Shown here one piece after another: positions 1-10,900 of a stretch of DNA of 64,000 nucleotides (positions are counted from its first letter, which is position 1; every line of letters begins with the position of its first letter). The stretch lies in NCBI RefSeq assembly GCF_000787575.1, contig NW_012236516.1, forward strand, positions 608,979 through 672,978, given 5' to 3'. This stretch comes from Acytostelium subglobosum LB1 (Eukaryota > Evosea > Eumycetozoa > Acytosteliales > Acytosteliaceae). Position numbers and translations under genes: made by a program. Under the pieces are notes generated by a model, which was not told the origin of the DNA, did no database searches, and saw only the letters and a list, made by a program, of their open reading frames with translations.

Positions 1-366
1 TTCTTAGCACTGTAGATTGTAGTTGCAGCTGCAGCACCAGCAACAAGACCACCAGGCATGATCTTTCCTGTCTTGATCGCTCTCTTACCCATGGTCGATG
101 CCAAGATCAATGATATAACTGTTTGATTGATTGAATGAGAATGAATAAGGTCAGTCAATGAATGATTGAATGAATGAGTGAGACATGCCTGCAGTCATTC
201 CATGACCCATCTGAGGATTCTTCTCAATGAGAACACCAGATGCAGTGTAGAGAAGTGCAAATGATGTACCAGCGACAAGACTTGGGATTGACTTTGCCTT
301 TGCATAACCAATGATGCCTCCAGCCAATGTCAATGTAGCCATAGTATAGTTAATATGAGTGCTCAT
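1..366 (-). CDS. TMEM14-family small membrane protein (3' end beyond window)
   Basis: The spliced product reads as a TMEM14 (UPF0136) protein: a Gly- and Ala-rich, very hydrophobic polypeptide of about 100 residues in the usual family, made of short membrane helices. TMEM14 proteins sit in mitochondrial or other inner membranes; TMEM14C helps move porphyrin for haem synthesis in animals, but a role here is inferred only. Exons on the minus strand are 185-366 and 1-118 with a 66-nt intron (donor GTCTCA, which is weak, acceptor CAG). Splicing gives the family-like run GMTAGIISLILASTMGKRAI. The start ATG follows a GATA-rich leader. The C-terminal residues and stop lie left of the window, so the gene is partial. 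Confidence 0.8.
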
Positions 367-367
367 T

Positions 368-390
368 CTATCTATCTATCTCTATCTTTC
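368..390 (-). repeat. GATA tract in 5' leader of TMEM14-like gene
   Basis: On the sense strand this is a run of GATA tetranucleotides ending one base before the start codon. Similar tracts precede the SFT2, ELP5 and 69-aa protein genes. Confidence 0.8.
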
Positions 391-575
391 TTGTATATTC
401 TGAGTTTGAAGAGTAAGCACAGTTGGGCGGATGATGATGTTCATGTTGTTTGACACTTTGTTTGTGTGACAAGTGAACATTAGTTGTCAGATTCTCGAAC
501 TTGGACATGTGGGGTCAGTTCCTTCAACAGAACCAAAAGAGGATAATAAAGAAAATGATTGGAGGGGTGGGGGCC

Positions 576-586
576 GGAATAGTTCC
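576..586. repeat. GGAATAGTTCC palindrome, intergenic copy
   Basis: Copy of the GGAA-N3-TTCC motif that recurs in introns of this window (see 2018, 5531, 60915, 61239, 63534). This one lies outside any gene I can support. Confidence 0.7.
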
Positions 587-980
587 AGATGATGACAAAA
601 GTGATAAAAGAATACAGCACCACATGTTCCCCAATTGTCTCCAACTTGAGTACTGGGGTGGCCAGAAGAAACTTGACTTCTCAGATCGGACGAGATGAGG
701 TATTATATTCTTTGTATGGCCGTATCCAACAGTATAATGTGTGGAACCAAGTCCTCGTTCAGAGTTTTCCAGTTTTTTGATCAGAAAGAAAAATATGAAG
801 TTCAAAAAAAAAGAAAAAATATATTAATATTAACATCAATACCAATATTTACATTTATTCCAATGATGATAATAATAATTGATCGTTATTTGTGTGGACA
901 TGGATGATGCTGTCGTGCAAGCTACCTGATTGATCCACATTTTTGATGATCAGTTGATCCATCCGTTTGGTGATGGAAGT

Positions 981-2277
981 TTATAACTTCTTATATTTCT
1001 TCCTCAATAACACCTTCTTGATCTTGCGGAGTCCTTGGCGTATCCTCTTCTTGATCGATTGAATGAATAATAAAAATGCTACAACTATTGCTGGTTGCGT
1101 CACTATGGTCTTTTGTTTGTCGTTGCCAGGTGTGACACTTGATGTAGTTGCAGGGGCCGTAGTCGTAGTCGTTGATGATGTTGATGATGTTGATGATGAA
1201 GTTGATGAAATTGATGAAGTAGACCTGTTCATCATGATACCGGATGATGAATGACGGAGTGTACTGAGCTCCTCATCCTTCTTCTCGATGACCTCTTGAA
1301 GTTGTGAGATCTTGTTCTTCATACGTTGCGCCTGGCACTCGTTGTCCAGATGGTACTTGATGTTCTCCTCGGTCTTGCCATAGTAGTAGCAACCATTCTC
1401 CTTATTGGGGCAGAAGCGACTGCTACAAAAGAACAAGTTGGTACTTGACTCCCACAGCTGATTCCTGTCTTCGACGTCCTGGGGATTGGCTGGCTCACTA
1501 CTTCCCTTTGTCAATGTGTTTGGCGTTATCGTAGTTGATGAAGGTCTAGGTGAGGTCTTGTTCGTAGAGTTCATGGTCGTGGTCGTATGATTGTTGATGT
1601 CCAGACAATCATCCTCTTCTTTGAGCACGGTGAATGAGTGTGAGCTGCTATCTCCACTGCCCGTGGAGAATGGAGATGATGGGGAGTGAAGCGATTCAAA
1701 GGGGGATGAGTTGCCACTTGATCGGTTACTATTGTTTGATGATGAGCGATTGCTGTTGTCCATCATGGCAGCCAGTTCTTCAGCTGATGAGTTGGGTGTA
1801 ATGTTCACTGTTTTGTTGTTGACAGGGTTGTATCGACATGTTTCCTCGTGGTTCTGCTTGCTGCCATAGCTGATTATGCTTCCACAACCATCTTGGCGAA
1901 CAAACAAATGTCCTCCCTTCTCTTGTACTCCGTATTTACAATAACATAATAATTGATCCAATTCATCTGATTGAGAGTTTTGAGTGTGGTAGTTGTGTGA
2001 GTGAGTGAGTGATTGATTGGAACTATTCCATTTCCTTTTTTGGAAATACTGAGTACATACTCTTTAGTTGGAAATTGATATCTAATGTATTTATGGGCAT
2101 GTGATCGATTGGACAGAATCCAAGAGTTTGTATACAATCTGAACAGAACATATGTCCACATTCAACATTGACAACAGGAGTATGCATCAATCCACCATGA
2201 TTACAACATAAGAACTTCTCATCTGGTGGTATAAGGAATAATGTTGATGATATATGTTCACTCTCACTCTTTATCAT
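981..2277 (-). CDS. RING / TRAF-type zinc-finger protein with C-terminal hydrophobic segment
   Basis: About 400 residues. Exons 2061-2277 and 981-1966. Residues 24-58 form a RING of TRAF type (C24, C25, H27, C40, H42, C45, C48, C55, D58), giving likely E3 ubiquitin ligase activity. Right after the splice comes a TRAF-like zinc-finger region (ELDQLLCYCKYG, then a GCG and an HEETC motif). The middle is Ser/Asn/Thr rich and probably disordered. A second Cys/His cluster (FFCSSRFCPN, then YHLDNEC) leads into a coiled coil near residues 280-310. The tail has a hydrophobic segment followed by a Lys/Arg-rich end, which suggests a tail anchor. Dictyostelids have a large TRAF-like family and this looks like a member. 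The donor GTATGTACTC was chosen because it alone restores frame into the zinc finger. The intron contains a GGAA-N3-TTCC palindrome. Confidence 0.8.
2018..2030 (-). repeat. Intronic TGGAATAGTTCCA palindrome
   Basis: Lies inside the single intron (1967-2060) of the RING/TRAF gene, upstream of a run of CACT and TCAA repeats that leads to the acceptor. Confidence 0.75.
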
Positions 2278-3099
2278 CTTCTTTATAAATTATATTATTA
2301 TTATATGTTTGTTATTATTGAAGGTGTCACAACAATAATAAAAATTGTAAAGTTGATGGTACCATATATGTTTGGAGTGATTGATTGATAGGATGGATGA
2401 ATGTTTGGCGAGATGATTGGTGATTGGAAGTAGAAGCACATTCAACCTTTGCAATAGGTTGTTATTTATGTGTCACTACAAGAGAAGGAGTGAGTAGGGA
2501 TGGGATTAAAGGACACTTTAGGCAAAAGTGTGTGAGGGGTTGTCAATGCCTTTAATAAATAACAACTTGTTAGAGTATTTATACATGACGGATGGTTGGT
2601 TAGCTGTCAGGCACATGTAATAATGGTGGTGGGTTGGATGCAAGGCAGGGTGGGATGAAGTGGTAGTGTAATAAGTAAAGTGTGTTATGATCATTTGACA
2701 TATAAGGTAGGTGTTCAAACAGCTCTCATTGTGTGGGTTGTGTGTTTGAGAATGAAGGACCTCCTATTTGAAGTGTGTCTTGATTGTGATTGTGTGATTG
2801 ATTGCCACTCATCATCTTAAATACACACACACCCCTTTTAAAGTGCAATGGTGGTGATTGAGATGGAGTCTAAAGTTATAGATAGGCCCCAACAAGAAGG
2901 CCATGAAACATTAAGTTAACAATATGTTAATTCTAATTAACGAGATCCCCTCTATTGTATGTTTCAACCACATTTATATAGAGATAATCTCCTTTTTATT
3001 TCATTGGATGTTCAATCCGTATTACTTTACTTGTAGTGACTTCATAAAGTCCATGAATACTCGCCCAATGATAGATTAACATATTGTCAAGGTCGGAAG

Positions 3100-3210
3100 A
3101 ATGATGGGTTTGCCTTTTGAGTTAAGTTTCGTTGTGTACAACACATTTGTTGACCAGAGGGTACTTGTGTTGTGCACAATCAAACTTGACTCAATTGCAA
3201 ACCCATCATT
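3100..3210. repeat. Foldback element with about 45-bp arms
   Basis: Left arm 3100-3145 and right arm 3165-3210 are inverted copies with only about seven mismatches, separated by a loop of about 19 nt. The arm ends read AATGATGGGTTTGC. An RNA from either strand would form a long hairpin. It could be a small foldback (MITE-like) element, a hairpin RNA gene, or a regulatory cruciform between the divergent promoters. No coding capacity. Confidence 0.8.
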
Positions 3211-3343
3211 GTAGTACACAAATGTTTGTCAACCAGCTGATTTGTTGTTGGGAGAGTGGTCTTTGAAAGAATGAATGAGTCATTGTGCAAAACAACACAA
3301 CTTATAACATTCAATGATATTGTATCAATACTACATACATTTA

Positions 3344-3375
3344 AGATAGAGATAGAGATAGAGATAGAGATAGAT
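3344..3375 (+). repeat. GATA-rich tract in SFT2 leader
   Basis: Run of GATAGA units ending about 20 nt before the SFT2 start codon. Confidence 0.85.
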
Positions 3376-3394
3376 TGACATACACTCTTGAAGA

Positions 3395-4182
3395 ATGTCT
3401 ACAACATCCACCAACAGTTATAGTCTTGATAATCTTGACTTTAAGACAAATCAGTCATTCTTGAGTACGGCATCGAATGCTCCATCTCAATATTGGAATG
3501 ACTTGAGTCAGTCGGGCGAGGGCATGATGTCCAAGATCTCTGGCAAGATATCAGGTGCTGTAGGTGGTACAAAGAAAGAGGAGCCAACCTTTTACGAAGA
3601 GGTACAACAACAGACTTCATTCTCATATATGCAACGTATCATTATATTCGTTATAACATTGGGATTGGGCATTGCCTTCATTGCCATGGTATGTGAATGT
3701 TAACGCGTCAACAAGTCAACAACAAAGTGGAAGTAGAATTGAGTGTACTCATACCTTTGCGTTGCCACAATCAAACAGTCAACATTCTTCATATTTGCAC
3801 CAAAGACATTCGCCAAGTTGTATACACTTGGTAGTCTTTGTGTCATTCTAGGCCTTGTGATATTGGTCGGTGTAAAGAAACAACTTGAGAACATCACATC
3901 ATCTAAAGAGCGTCTATACTCATCGCTTATCTACTTATGTTCAATCTTTGGTACTCTATATTGTGCACTGAGTGTAAGTAGTTCGCTCGACCACTCATAG
4001 TATCATTGTCTTATACTAATCAATCAATCAAACACTAGCTTCAATCAACTATATTAACAATGATGATGGTTATATTCCAGTTCGTGGCAGTCATATGGTA
4101 TTCATTGTCTTATATTCCATTTGGACAGGCACTGATACAAAAGGTTACTGGTGGACTATTATCATACTTTGTATCATCTTGA
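3395..4182 (+). CDS. SFT2-family vesicle transport membrane protein
   Basis: 210 residues, in the normal range for SFT2. Exons 3395-3688, 3779-3973, 4039-4182, all phase 0. The first 75 residues are polar and Ser/Asn rich; then come four predicted membrane helices starting at MQRIIIFVITLGLGIAF, with the family motif FAPKTFAKLYTLGSLC at the start of exon 2 and FQFVAVIWYSLSYIPFGQ in exon 3. SFT2 proteins act with syntaxins in fusion of endosome-derived vesicles with the late Golgi. Each splice junction was placed by frame and by family sequence. The gene is convergent with the ALG13-ALG14 gene; about 300 bp separates their stop codons. Confidence 0.92.
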
Positions 4183-4489
4183 TACATCGACTATCAATAC
4201 ATACATATATGATTACCAGTCAATCAATCACAATGCCTTGGTTCACAACATGGATCAACAACAAAGTCACATTAATGAACGAACTCACGATGCATGAGGA
4301 AGGATGGATTGACTCATTACCTCAATGATCATTCAAAGCATTGGGATCAATCAATGGACAGAACTTGATGTGGCTGGATGGTCACATTGCCATCATACTA
4401 TACCTCACATGACATAAATGATTGTTGTAATAAGTGTACATTGACGGTGGATTTATTGTACATTCCATGATAATCAATCAATGGACCAA
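4183..4489. other. Convergent intergenic spacer
   Basis: 3' flanks of SFT2 and the ALG13-ALG14 gene. AT-rich with TCAA repeats; nothing else seen. Confidence 0.6.
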
Positions 4490-5889
4490 TCAATCAGCCT
4501 TCTTGTTGCCAGCAGCACGACTTGTTGATGATGTTGATTGCTGCTGTTGCTGTAACTTTTGCTGTTGCTCCACTTCAAAGAATATGTTGTTACAACACTT
4601 GTTGTTCATCTTGATTTGATGCTCCAGTTCAGGCCATTGATAGACGAACCAATCGGCAACACGTTGCAATATCTTTCCAGACAGTGATAGTCCATTGACA
4701 CGTGCTATACTCTCGTAATAGACTATCTTACATCGTTTCAGTCCGACAAACCTAAACATGTATGCTGCGACCACGATGGGCACACAAGTACCAGGTCCAT
4801 TACAAATAACAACATCTGGTCTCTCCTTGAATACCAACAACAAGCAATACATCAATGATATCAACTATGTTTGATTCGGATTGATTGATTGAGTGAGTGA
4901 GTGAGTGAGTGGAATGATTCGAATTGATGTGGCTCCTGACTTACAGTTGTCCATATGCTTCCAAAGTATGATTGGCCAACCTTCCTACTCCTTGGAATCT
5001 TCTTGATTGAGAGCTTGCCAGACTTGTCATTGATGTGGATCTTGTCCTCTGACCGCTTGTCCGAGTCGGCCAAGACATAGGTCATGTGATTGAATCTGTC
5101 GCGATCAACATGCTTCAATAGATAGAACATCTCGGCAGTGTGACCACCAGATCCCAAGACAACCATGGTCTTGAGTCCACCACCATTGGCGCTGCTTTGT
5201 GGCGCCAGTGACTCTGTCTGCTCGGTGAGTTGTCTACAGAATTGGCGCAATGATCTATCGATCACCTTATCATTCAATTGTTGTCTTGTGGCCAGGTATG
5301 ACTTCAAATCATCCTTGACCACTGTATGTAATGTTGCCGGCTCGCATGGCAATAAATAGCTATAAGGTGAACGTGCCAGTCTGTCTGCCAACTCCACCTG
5401 ATGATTATGCATCAATCTACTATTCGTAACGCAAACTATTGGTTTATGTGCTTCCAAAGCTTCCAAGATTGATCCAGAACCTGAATGATCATATCGTGTG
5501 AGATTGAGATGATTGATTGAGTGAGTGAGTGGAATGATTCCAGAGTAGTTGTGATCACATGTATGATCCTTACCTCCATGACTGATTATAAGTGTACTAT
5601 TATTCATATCATTGAATAATGAAGGTTTGAATCGATAATAATATGATGTGAATCCATTGATTGTTGATGATGTAGTTGATGTAGTTGATGTATGATCATC
5701 AACATTGATAGAGTTCTCTATTGAACATTTACTATCACCAATCTGCATCAACAATGCATTATAACCGAAACTCTTGAGTAGTTGATGGAACTCCTTCTTA
5801 TCGACCTCCTGTATCAACTCTTCGAATCTCGTCGTACCAACCGTCACAAACACATACTTCTTCCCCTGTAATATCTTATCACTATCCAT
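4490..5889 (-). CDS. Fused ALG13-ALG14 UDP-GlcNAc transferase
   Basis: 408 residues. Exons 5574-5889, 4945-5480, 4490-4864. Residues 1 to about 205 are ALG13-like (YVFVTVGTTRFEELI at the start, then LIISHGGSGSILEAL and NHQVELA, the UDP-GlcNAc binding region of GT28-type enzymes). From about residue 230 the chain is ALG14-like (MVVLGSGGHTAEMFYLLKH, then FKERPDVVICNGPGTCVP and KIVYYESIARVNGLSLSG), ending in a Gln-rich tail. In yeast and animals these are two subunits: ALG14 anchors ALG13 at the ER and together they add the second GlcNAc to dolichol-PP-GlcNAc in N-glycan synthesis. Here one chain carries both. An obvious N-terminal membrane helix of ALG14 is not seen; the hydrophobic LISLMYCLLLVF may serve. 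Introns are 93 and 80 nt. Confidence 0.92.
5531..5541 (-). repeat. Intronic GGAATCATTCC palindrome
   Basis: Inside the 93-nt intron 5481-5573 of the ALG13-ALG14 gene, followed on the sense strand by CACTCACTCAATCAATCA. The other intron of this gene carries a one-mismatch copy at 4911-4921. Confidence 0.75.
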
Positions 5890-6233
5890 TACAATCCAAC
5901 TATTACTACTCTATTACTACTACTACTATTATTAACTAGTTACAGATACAACAATAATGACTGACTTTGACGTTGTTAGTTCAATCAATCAACAACTTAG
6001 ATTCATCCAAACTTCAAAGAGATGGATGGATGACTCAACAAACATAAAAACAAACCCAACCCTTCAGACTGACTATTTTGGAAGACACTTTGGTGGTCTC
6101 GAATGCATCGTCACCACTCAGATTCAAAGACTCTGACGATAAATGAAATTGAAGTAGATCTTTTCATTCATTCATTCAATATCTTATCTATATACTTACA
6201 TACATATAATATAATATTAATATCAATCACATA
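5890..6233. other. Divergent promoter region, ALG13-ALG14 / FKBP
   Basis: 344 bp, AT-rich near both starts. ATTC repeats lie at about 6163-6178. No gene seen. Confidence 0.55.
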
Positions 6234-6879
6234 ATGAACATCAAGTTTGTTGCTATACTCATTGTATCACTTCTATGTCTGGCTCACTTTGCCGAGGCAG
6301 CCTCAAAGACCGGCAAGCTCCAGATTGGCGTCAAGGTAGGTAGTACCACTTGAATCAATTAACATTGCCTTGTTTGAATGATTGATCGACAATGAATAGT
6401 GACTGACATAACAAACACAACAATCATTCATTCATTCATTCATTCATAGCATCGTCCAGCAGAGTGCACTAGAAAGACAGCAAAGGGAGATACTTTGAGG
6501 ATTCACTACACTGGTAGTTTGCTCGACAATGGCGAGAAGTTTGATTCGAGCCGTGATCGTGGCACTCCATTCGAGTTCACTCTTGGTTCAGGTCAAGTGA
6601 TCAAGGGATGGGACCAAGGTCTCATGGGCATGTGCGTTGGTGAGAAGAGAAAGCTGACCATTCCACCCAACCTTGGATATGGAGCTCAAGGTATGACTAC
6701 ACTTCACTAGTTCGTCTTATTACTCACATTAATGACGACTAATCATTCGATCATTCATTCAATCAATCAATCAATCGTTATTAGGCGCTGGTGGAAAGAT
6801 CCCAGGCAATGCTTATCTGGTGTTTGACACTGAGCTTGTTGAGATTATCCCTGGAAAGCCTGCTCCTGCTAATGAGTAA
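6234..6879 (+). CDS. Secretory-pathway FKBP-type peptidyl-prolyl isomerase (FKBP2-like)
   Basis: 145 residues. Exons 6234-6335, 6450-6690, 6785-6879. Residues 1-22 are a clear signal peptide ([19 protein letters not shown], then AEA). The remainder is one FKBP domain: [40 protein letters not shown] and [20 protein letters not shown], keeping the active-site Tyr, Asp, Phe, Val-Ile, Trp and Tyr expected of a working isomerase that binds FK506. FKBP2 proteins fold proteins in the ER lumen. The tail GKPAPANE is not a canonical KDEL or HDEL, so ER retention is uncertain. The two Cys residues, in the AECTR and MGMCVG motifs, match the disulfide of FKBP13. Confidence 0.93.
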
Positions 6880-7902
6880 GGGATGAGGATGGCTGCACAC
6901 TCTATCTGATCCACAAAAGTTGGGAGATATGGATAGAGGGTCATGTCATGTTGTTGTTCCATGAAGAACGTAGTAGTTATATAACAAATGTAACCAACAA
7001 ACACACACACAATGGATGGCGATGATGAACCTTCATATCGAACCAGAATAAAACAACTACTCAAAGAGAGAGCGGGCGATCCAACAACTACAACTTACAA
7101 CATAACCTAAACAGACTCATCGTCCTGTCAGTCTCAACACAAATCACAATGTCATGACCTCACCATCATTATTCCAACCAACAATAAGAGTCGTCACTGA
7201 TCAAAACAACCCCTGCTTGTTGGATTGATGGGAACGAATTAGGGGTGCCCCACATCCTCCAAAAAAACACCCCAACCCGATCATAATCACCAAAAACAAC
7301 AAAAAATCATCAACTATTAGTGGTGTGTGGTCCGCAAAGTTGATGACCGGATTTTTTTGGATCTGGTAAGACACCATTGATCGTATTTTTGTGTGTGTGT
7401 GAGAGTGTTTGTATGATTGATCAATCCAACTCTCTCAACACATTAAAAAAAATAATTAAATAACTACACGGAAGGATAGGGGCACAGTGTTGGGATGTAG
7501 GCGAGGAGGCGGATAGAGAGAAGGGACTCAGCTTAAAGGTGTTTGGTTTTGGTTTGTTGTTGTTGTTATCAACCAAGCAAACACTCCCTTTATGTGCCAC
7601 ACACTTGGTCGCCTGCCTTTTTATTCACCAACACAAACAACTTAAAGACAAGAAGACTAGACTATTTAGTTACTCATAAACGCACAACAACACATTATTT
7701 ATCTATTTAATTATATATATAATTCATACATACATACTTACAGCAGACTCAAAGAGAGTCAATCTAGACGCCACATGTCTTCTGACTTGTCATAAGAAAG
7801 GAGAGATTTATTTATATATTTTTTATATCACAGACAGACAGACTGACAGACAGAGATAGAGAGACGAGGCGAGCTTAATAGCAAACAGCTTGTTTTAATA
7901 AC
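6880..7902. other. Long leader/promoter region of mrfA-like gene
   Basis: 1 kb. Contains CA- and AAC-rich stretches, homopolymer A runs, and GACA/GATA repeats at about 7838-7866 close to the start codon. No gene supported; the long AT-rich leader fits a regulated transcription factor gene. Confidence 0.5.
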
Positions 7903-10900
7903 ATGTATCAACAGAACATACTATTCGGTGGTGCCACCAATCAAAATGGCAGTGCTAACCAACAGGTGCATGGTGGTGCACCCATCATCAACCCTTATAA
8001 TTTACAAGATGGTCAACAACATACCCATCAACTACATCAACATCAACAACAACAGCAACAACAACATAATATTCAACTTTTTCAATTCCAACAACAACAG
8101 CAGCAGCAGCAACAGCAGCAACAACGAGTTGGTGGACATATTCCAATTACACATCAGCAGCAGCAACAACAGCCAACATCATGGTTACCAAGCGATAGTA
8201 TAAGGTATGTGTCGTTGTCGTGTCTAGTCTATCACCAATCACTTGCACCACCTACATCCAACATCCAGCATCCAACTACAACTCCAACTCCAATGATCGA
8301 TTGACCGATTGTTTGACCGATTGATTGAATGAATGATGGAATGATTGATTGAAAGTGCCTTTGCTGTGTTTTGTCCAGGAAGGACTAAGGTCCCACACAT
8401 GATGGCCTACACAGGCACGACTTGGATTTTTTTTTTACGAATCAATAATTGTACAAGCAACCGTGGTCAACTCTTTCGTACATGGACTTATAATCAATTA
8501 ATCAATCTTTCAATCAATCCAAACTATTACTCCGACTATTACACCGATTACTGAAATTACTCCAATCAATCACAATCAATGTAGCTATTTGGGCGTGCCA
8601 GAAGTGACGTCTCCATCATCACTGTTTCCACAATTTGACATATTGCAGACAAATAGTTCTGGAACTATTCCAATTCCAATGGCATCAATCAATTCAACGA
8701 TGACGCCAACACAGTCATCTACATCTGCATCTTCATCATCATCACCAACACCATCATTGACCAGTGTTGGTGGAAATAGTAATAATAATAGTAATAGTAA
8801 TAATACTGGAAAGACATATGGATCACCTGTTACAATCAATTCGTCGACATCTCCATCATCTGGTTCATCATCATCGTCACACAAGACCAGCCGTGATGAG
8901 GACTCTTCCAACTCATCGGCACAGGCCAATGTCAAGAAGAGACGTTATGTGATCGACAGCTCACACACATTCCACTGGTTGCCATACTGCAAGGACTACT
9001 GGCACAGGATCGGTTCATACACCTCTCGTACAGACTTGTAAGTCCCACTCATCCACTCATTCAATCAATCAATCATATGTCCACTAACTCAATCAATCAA
9101 TCAAACCGAATTAGACGCCCACCAGAGATATCAGTGCTGGCAGAGAAGGGATTCTCATACTCAACAGTGGACAATTCTTGGGTGTATTATAGAAGGAATC
9201 ACTTCCAATTGGGCATCACGATCAATCATATGATAAAGATGGAGGAGTCACACCCTATGATCAATATTAATGGAATAGATTGCCCAGTCGAGGGCCTGTA
9301 CATGAGCATCCGTGGCGTCAAGACCGGCTCGACGGTGCTGCCCACCGAGGAGGTTGAGGTCGAACTGTACCAGACCAACTCAAAGCGTGAGAAGAACAAG
9401 GAGAAGTTGCCTCCACCCGTCGCCATCACCTCGGATCGCGTGACAATCAGCCGTCTGCACTTCCGTAAGGCCACATCCAACAACGCACGCAAGCACAAGC
9501 AGCCCAACCCTCAGCAGGAGTTCTTCCGACTGGTGCTGACCATCTCGGCTCGCTACCAAGGCCACGACTACTGTATCTGCTCATACATCTCTGATCCACT
9601 GATCGTGCGTACTGGTCACCCGGCCAACGTACAAGTATCTGAGGGAGGCACGATGGTCATGCCCGGTTCGCCCTCACAGACTGGCGGCTCTGATGAGTCG
9701 CCATTGGTCACTTCGATGGCGGCGTCGTCCTCATCCGGATTGCAATCGTCACTCCTAGAGTCCAATTCCATGGACCTGGCTGGTGGTGTACTGATGTCAA
9801 CATCCCCTGCCGGCGCGTCAATGTCCACACCACTTGTCAAGCAATCATCATCAAAGAATGATAGCTTCACGAACCATCCATCACCTCTACATCTATCTCC
9901 ACATTCATCGCCACTGAGCCAACAACAGCAACAGATGGTCGGTGGTAGTGGAGGATTTGGTGCCATGACATCATCATCGCCATCACAACCATCTGAGGAC
10001 ATGCCAATGCCAATGGCCATGGCCCCAGCCCTATCTAGCCATCTCTCGTCACCACAATCACATCATCACTCATCACCATCACAACACCTCGACAACAACA
10101 ACAACAACTGCTCAGTCGACCCAAACTCTCATATGAGGGCAAATGCCTCTTCCACAATGTTGGCTTCGCCACTTGCCCTCAGCACCACCACCACAACAAC
10201 CACCACCTCCCACGGGCCAAGACCTTCCTTTGGCTATGGCTATCCCCACAACCCAGCATCAAGTGCACCCATACGACCAACAACAACAACAGCAGCAGGG
10301 CATGATGTACTCCCACCTATCTTCATCGCCGTCCCCATCGCCCCTGGCATCCACACCGGCGGGCTACATGCTCGGAGACCCGTACCAGACATCGCCGCTG
10401 ACCTCGCCAACAATGACGACGACGACGATGACTGCCTCCTCCTTCTCTCCCTCGCAAAACATAAACATGGATGCGGGCACCCCAAGTAGCGGCCGTTGCA
10501 CGACCGTTGAGATGGCGCCACCCTCAGTGACGTCGGCCAGTGACGAGTGCGCCACCTGGACTGCCAACCAGCAGGGCGGTGTCTACCGTCACGGTAACGT
10601 CGGCATCAACAATGAGCAGCCACACGAGGCTCTCTCTGTGCACGGCAACGTGTCGGTCACTGGCATCCTGTTCACACCGAGTGACAAGCGTGTCAAGCAA
10701 AACATCCGCGCTGTTGACACGGCCGAGCAGCTTGATCGCGTCAACCGTCTAAAGATCTACGACTACGCTCTCATTGAGCCGTGGACCGCCGCTACCGGCG
10801 TGACTGACCCCAACGACCGCGGTGTCCTGGCGCAGGAGCTGCAAGAGGTGATACCAGCCGCTGTCAAGGTGACTGGCGACCGCACACTCAACGACGGTAC

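Larger units (their letters stand above)
367..980. other. Intergenic region, TMEM14-like to RING protein
   Basis: Holds the GATA leader tract, one GGAA-N3-TTCC palindrome at 576-586 and an A-rich stretch near 805-850. Open frames at 501-698 and 524-805 overlap each other on both strands, match nothing I know and lack codon bias, so I call no gene here. Confidence 0.6.
2278..3394. other. Divergent intergenic region, RING protein / SFT2
   Basis: About 1.1 kb between two divergent genes. It holds AT-rich promoter-like DNA, a near-perfect foldback (3100-3210, listed separately) and a GATA tract at 3344-3375 just upstream of the SFT2 start. I see no convincing gene; the open frame at 2518-2718 has no recognisable domain. 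Confidence 0.6.

Noticed and set aside
501-805. Overlapping ORFs on both strands
   Set aside because: No domain and mutual overlap; treated as intergenic.
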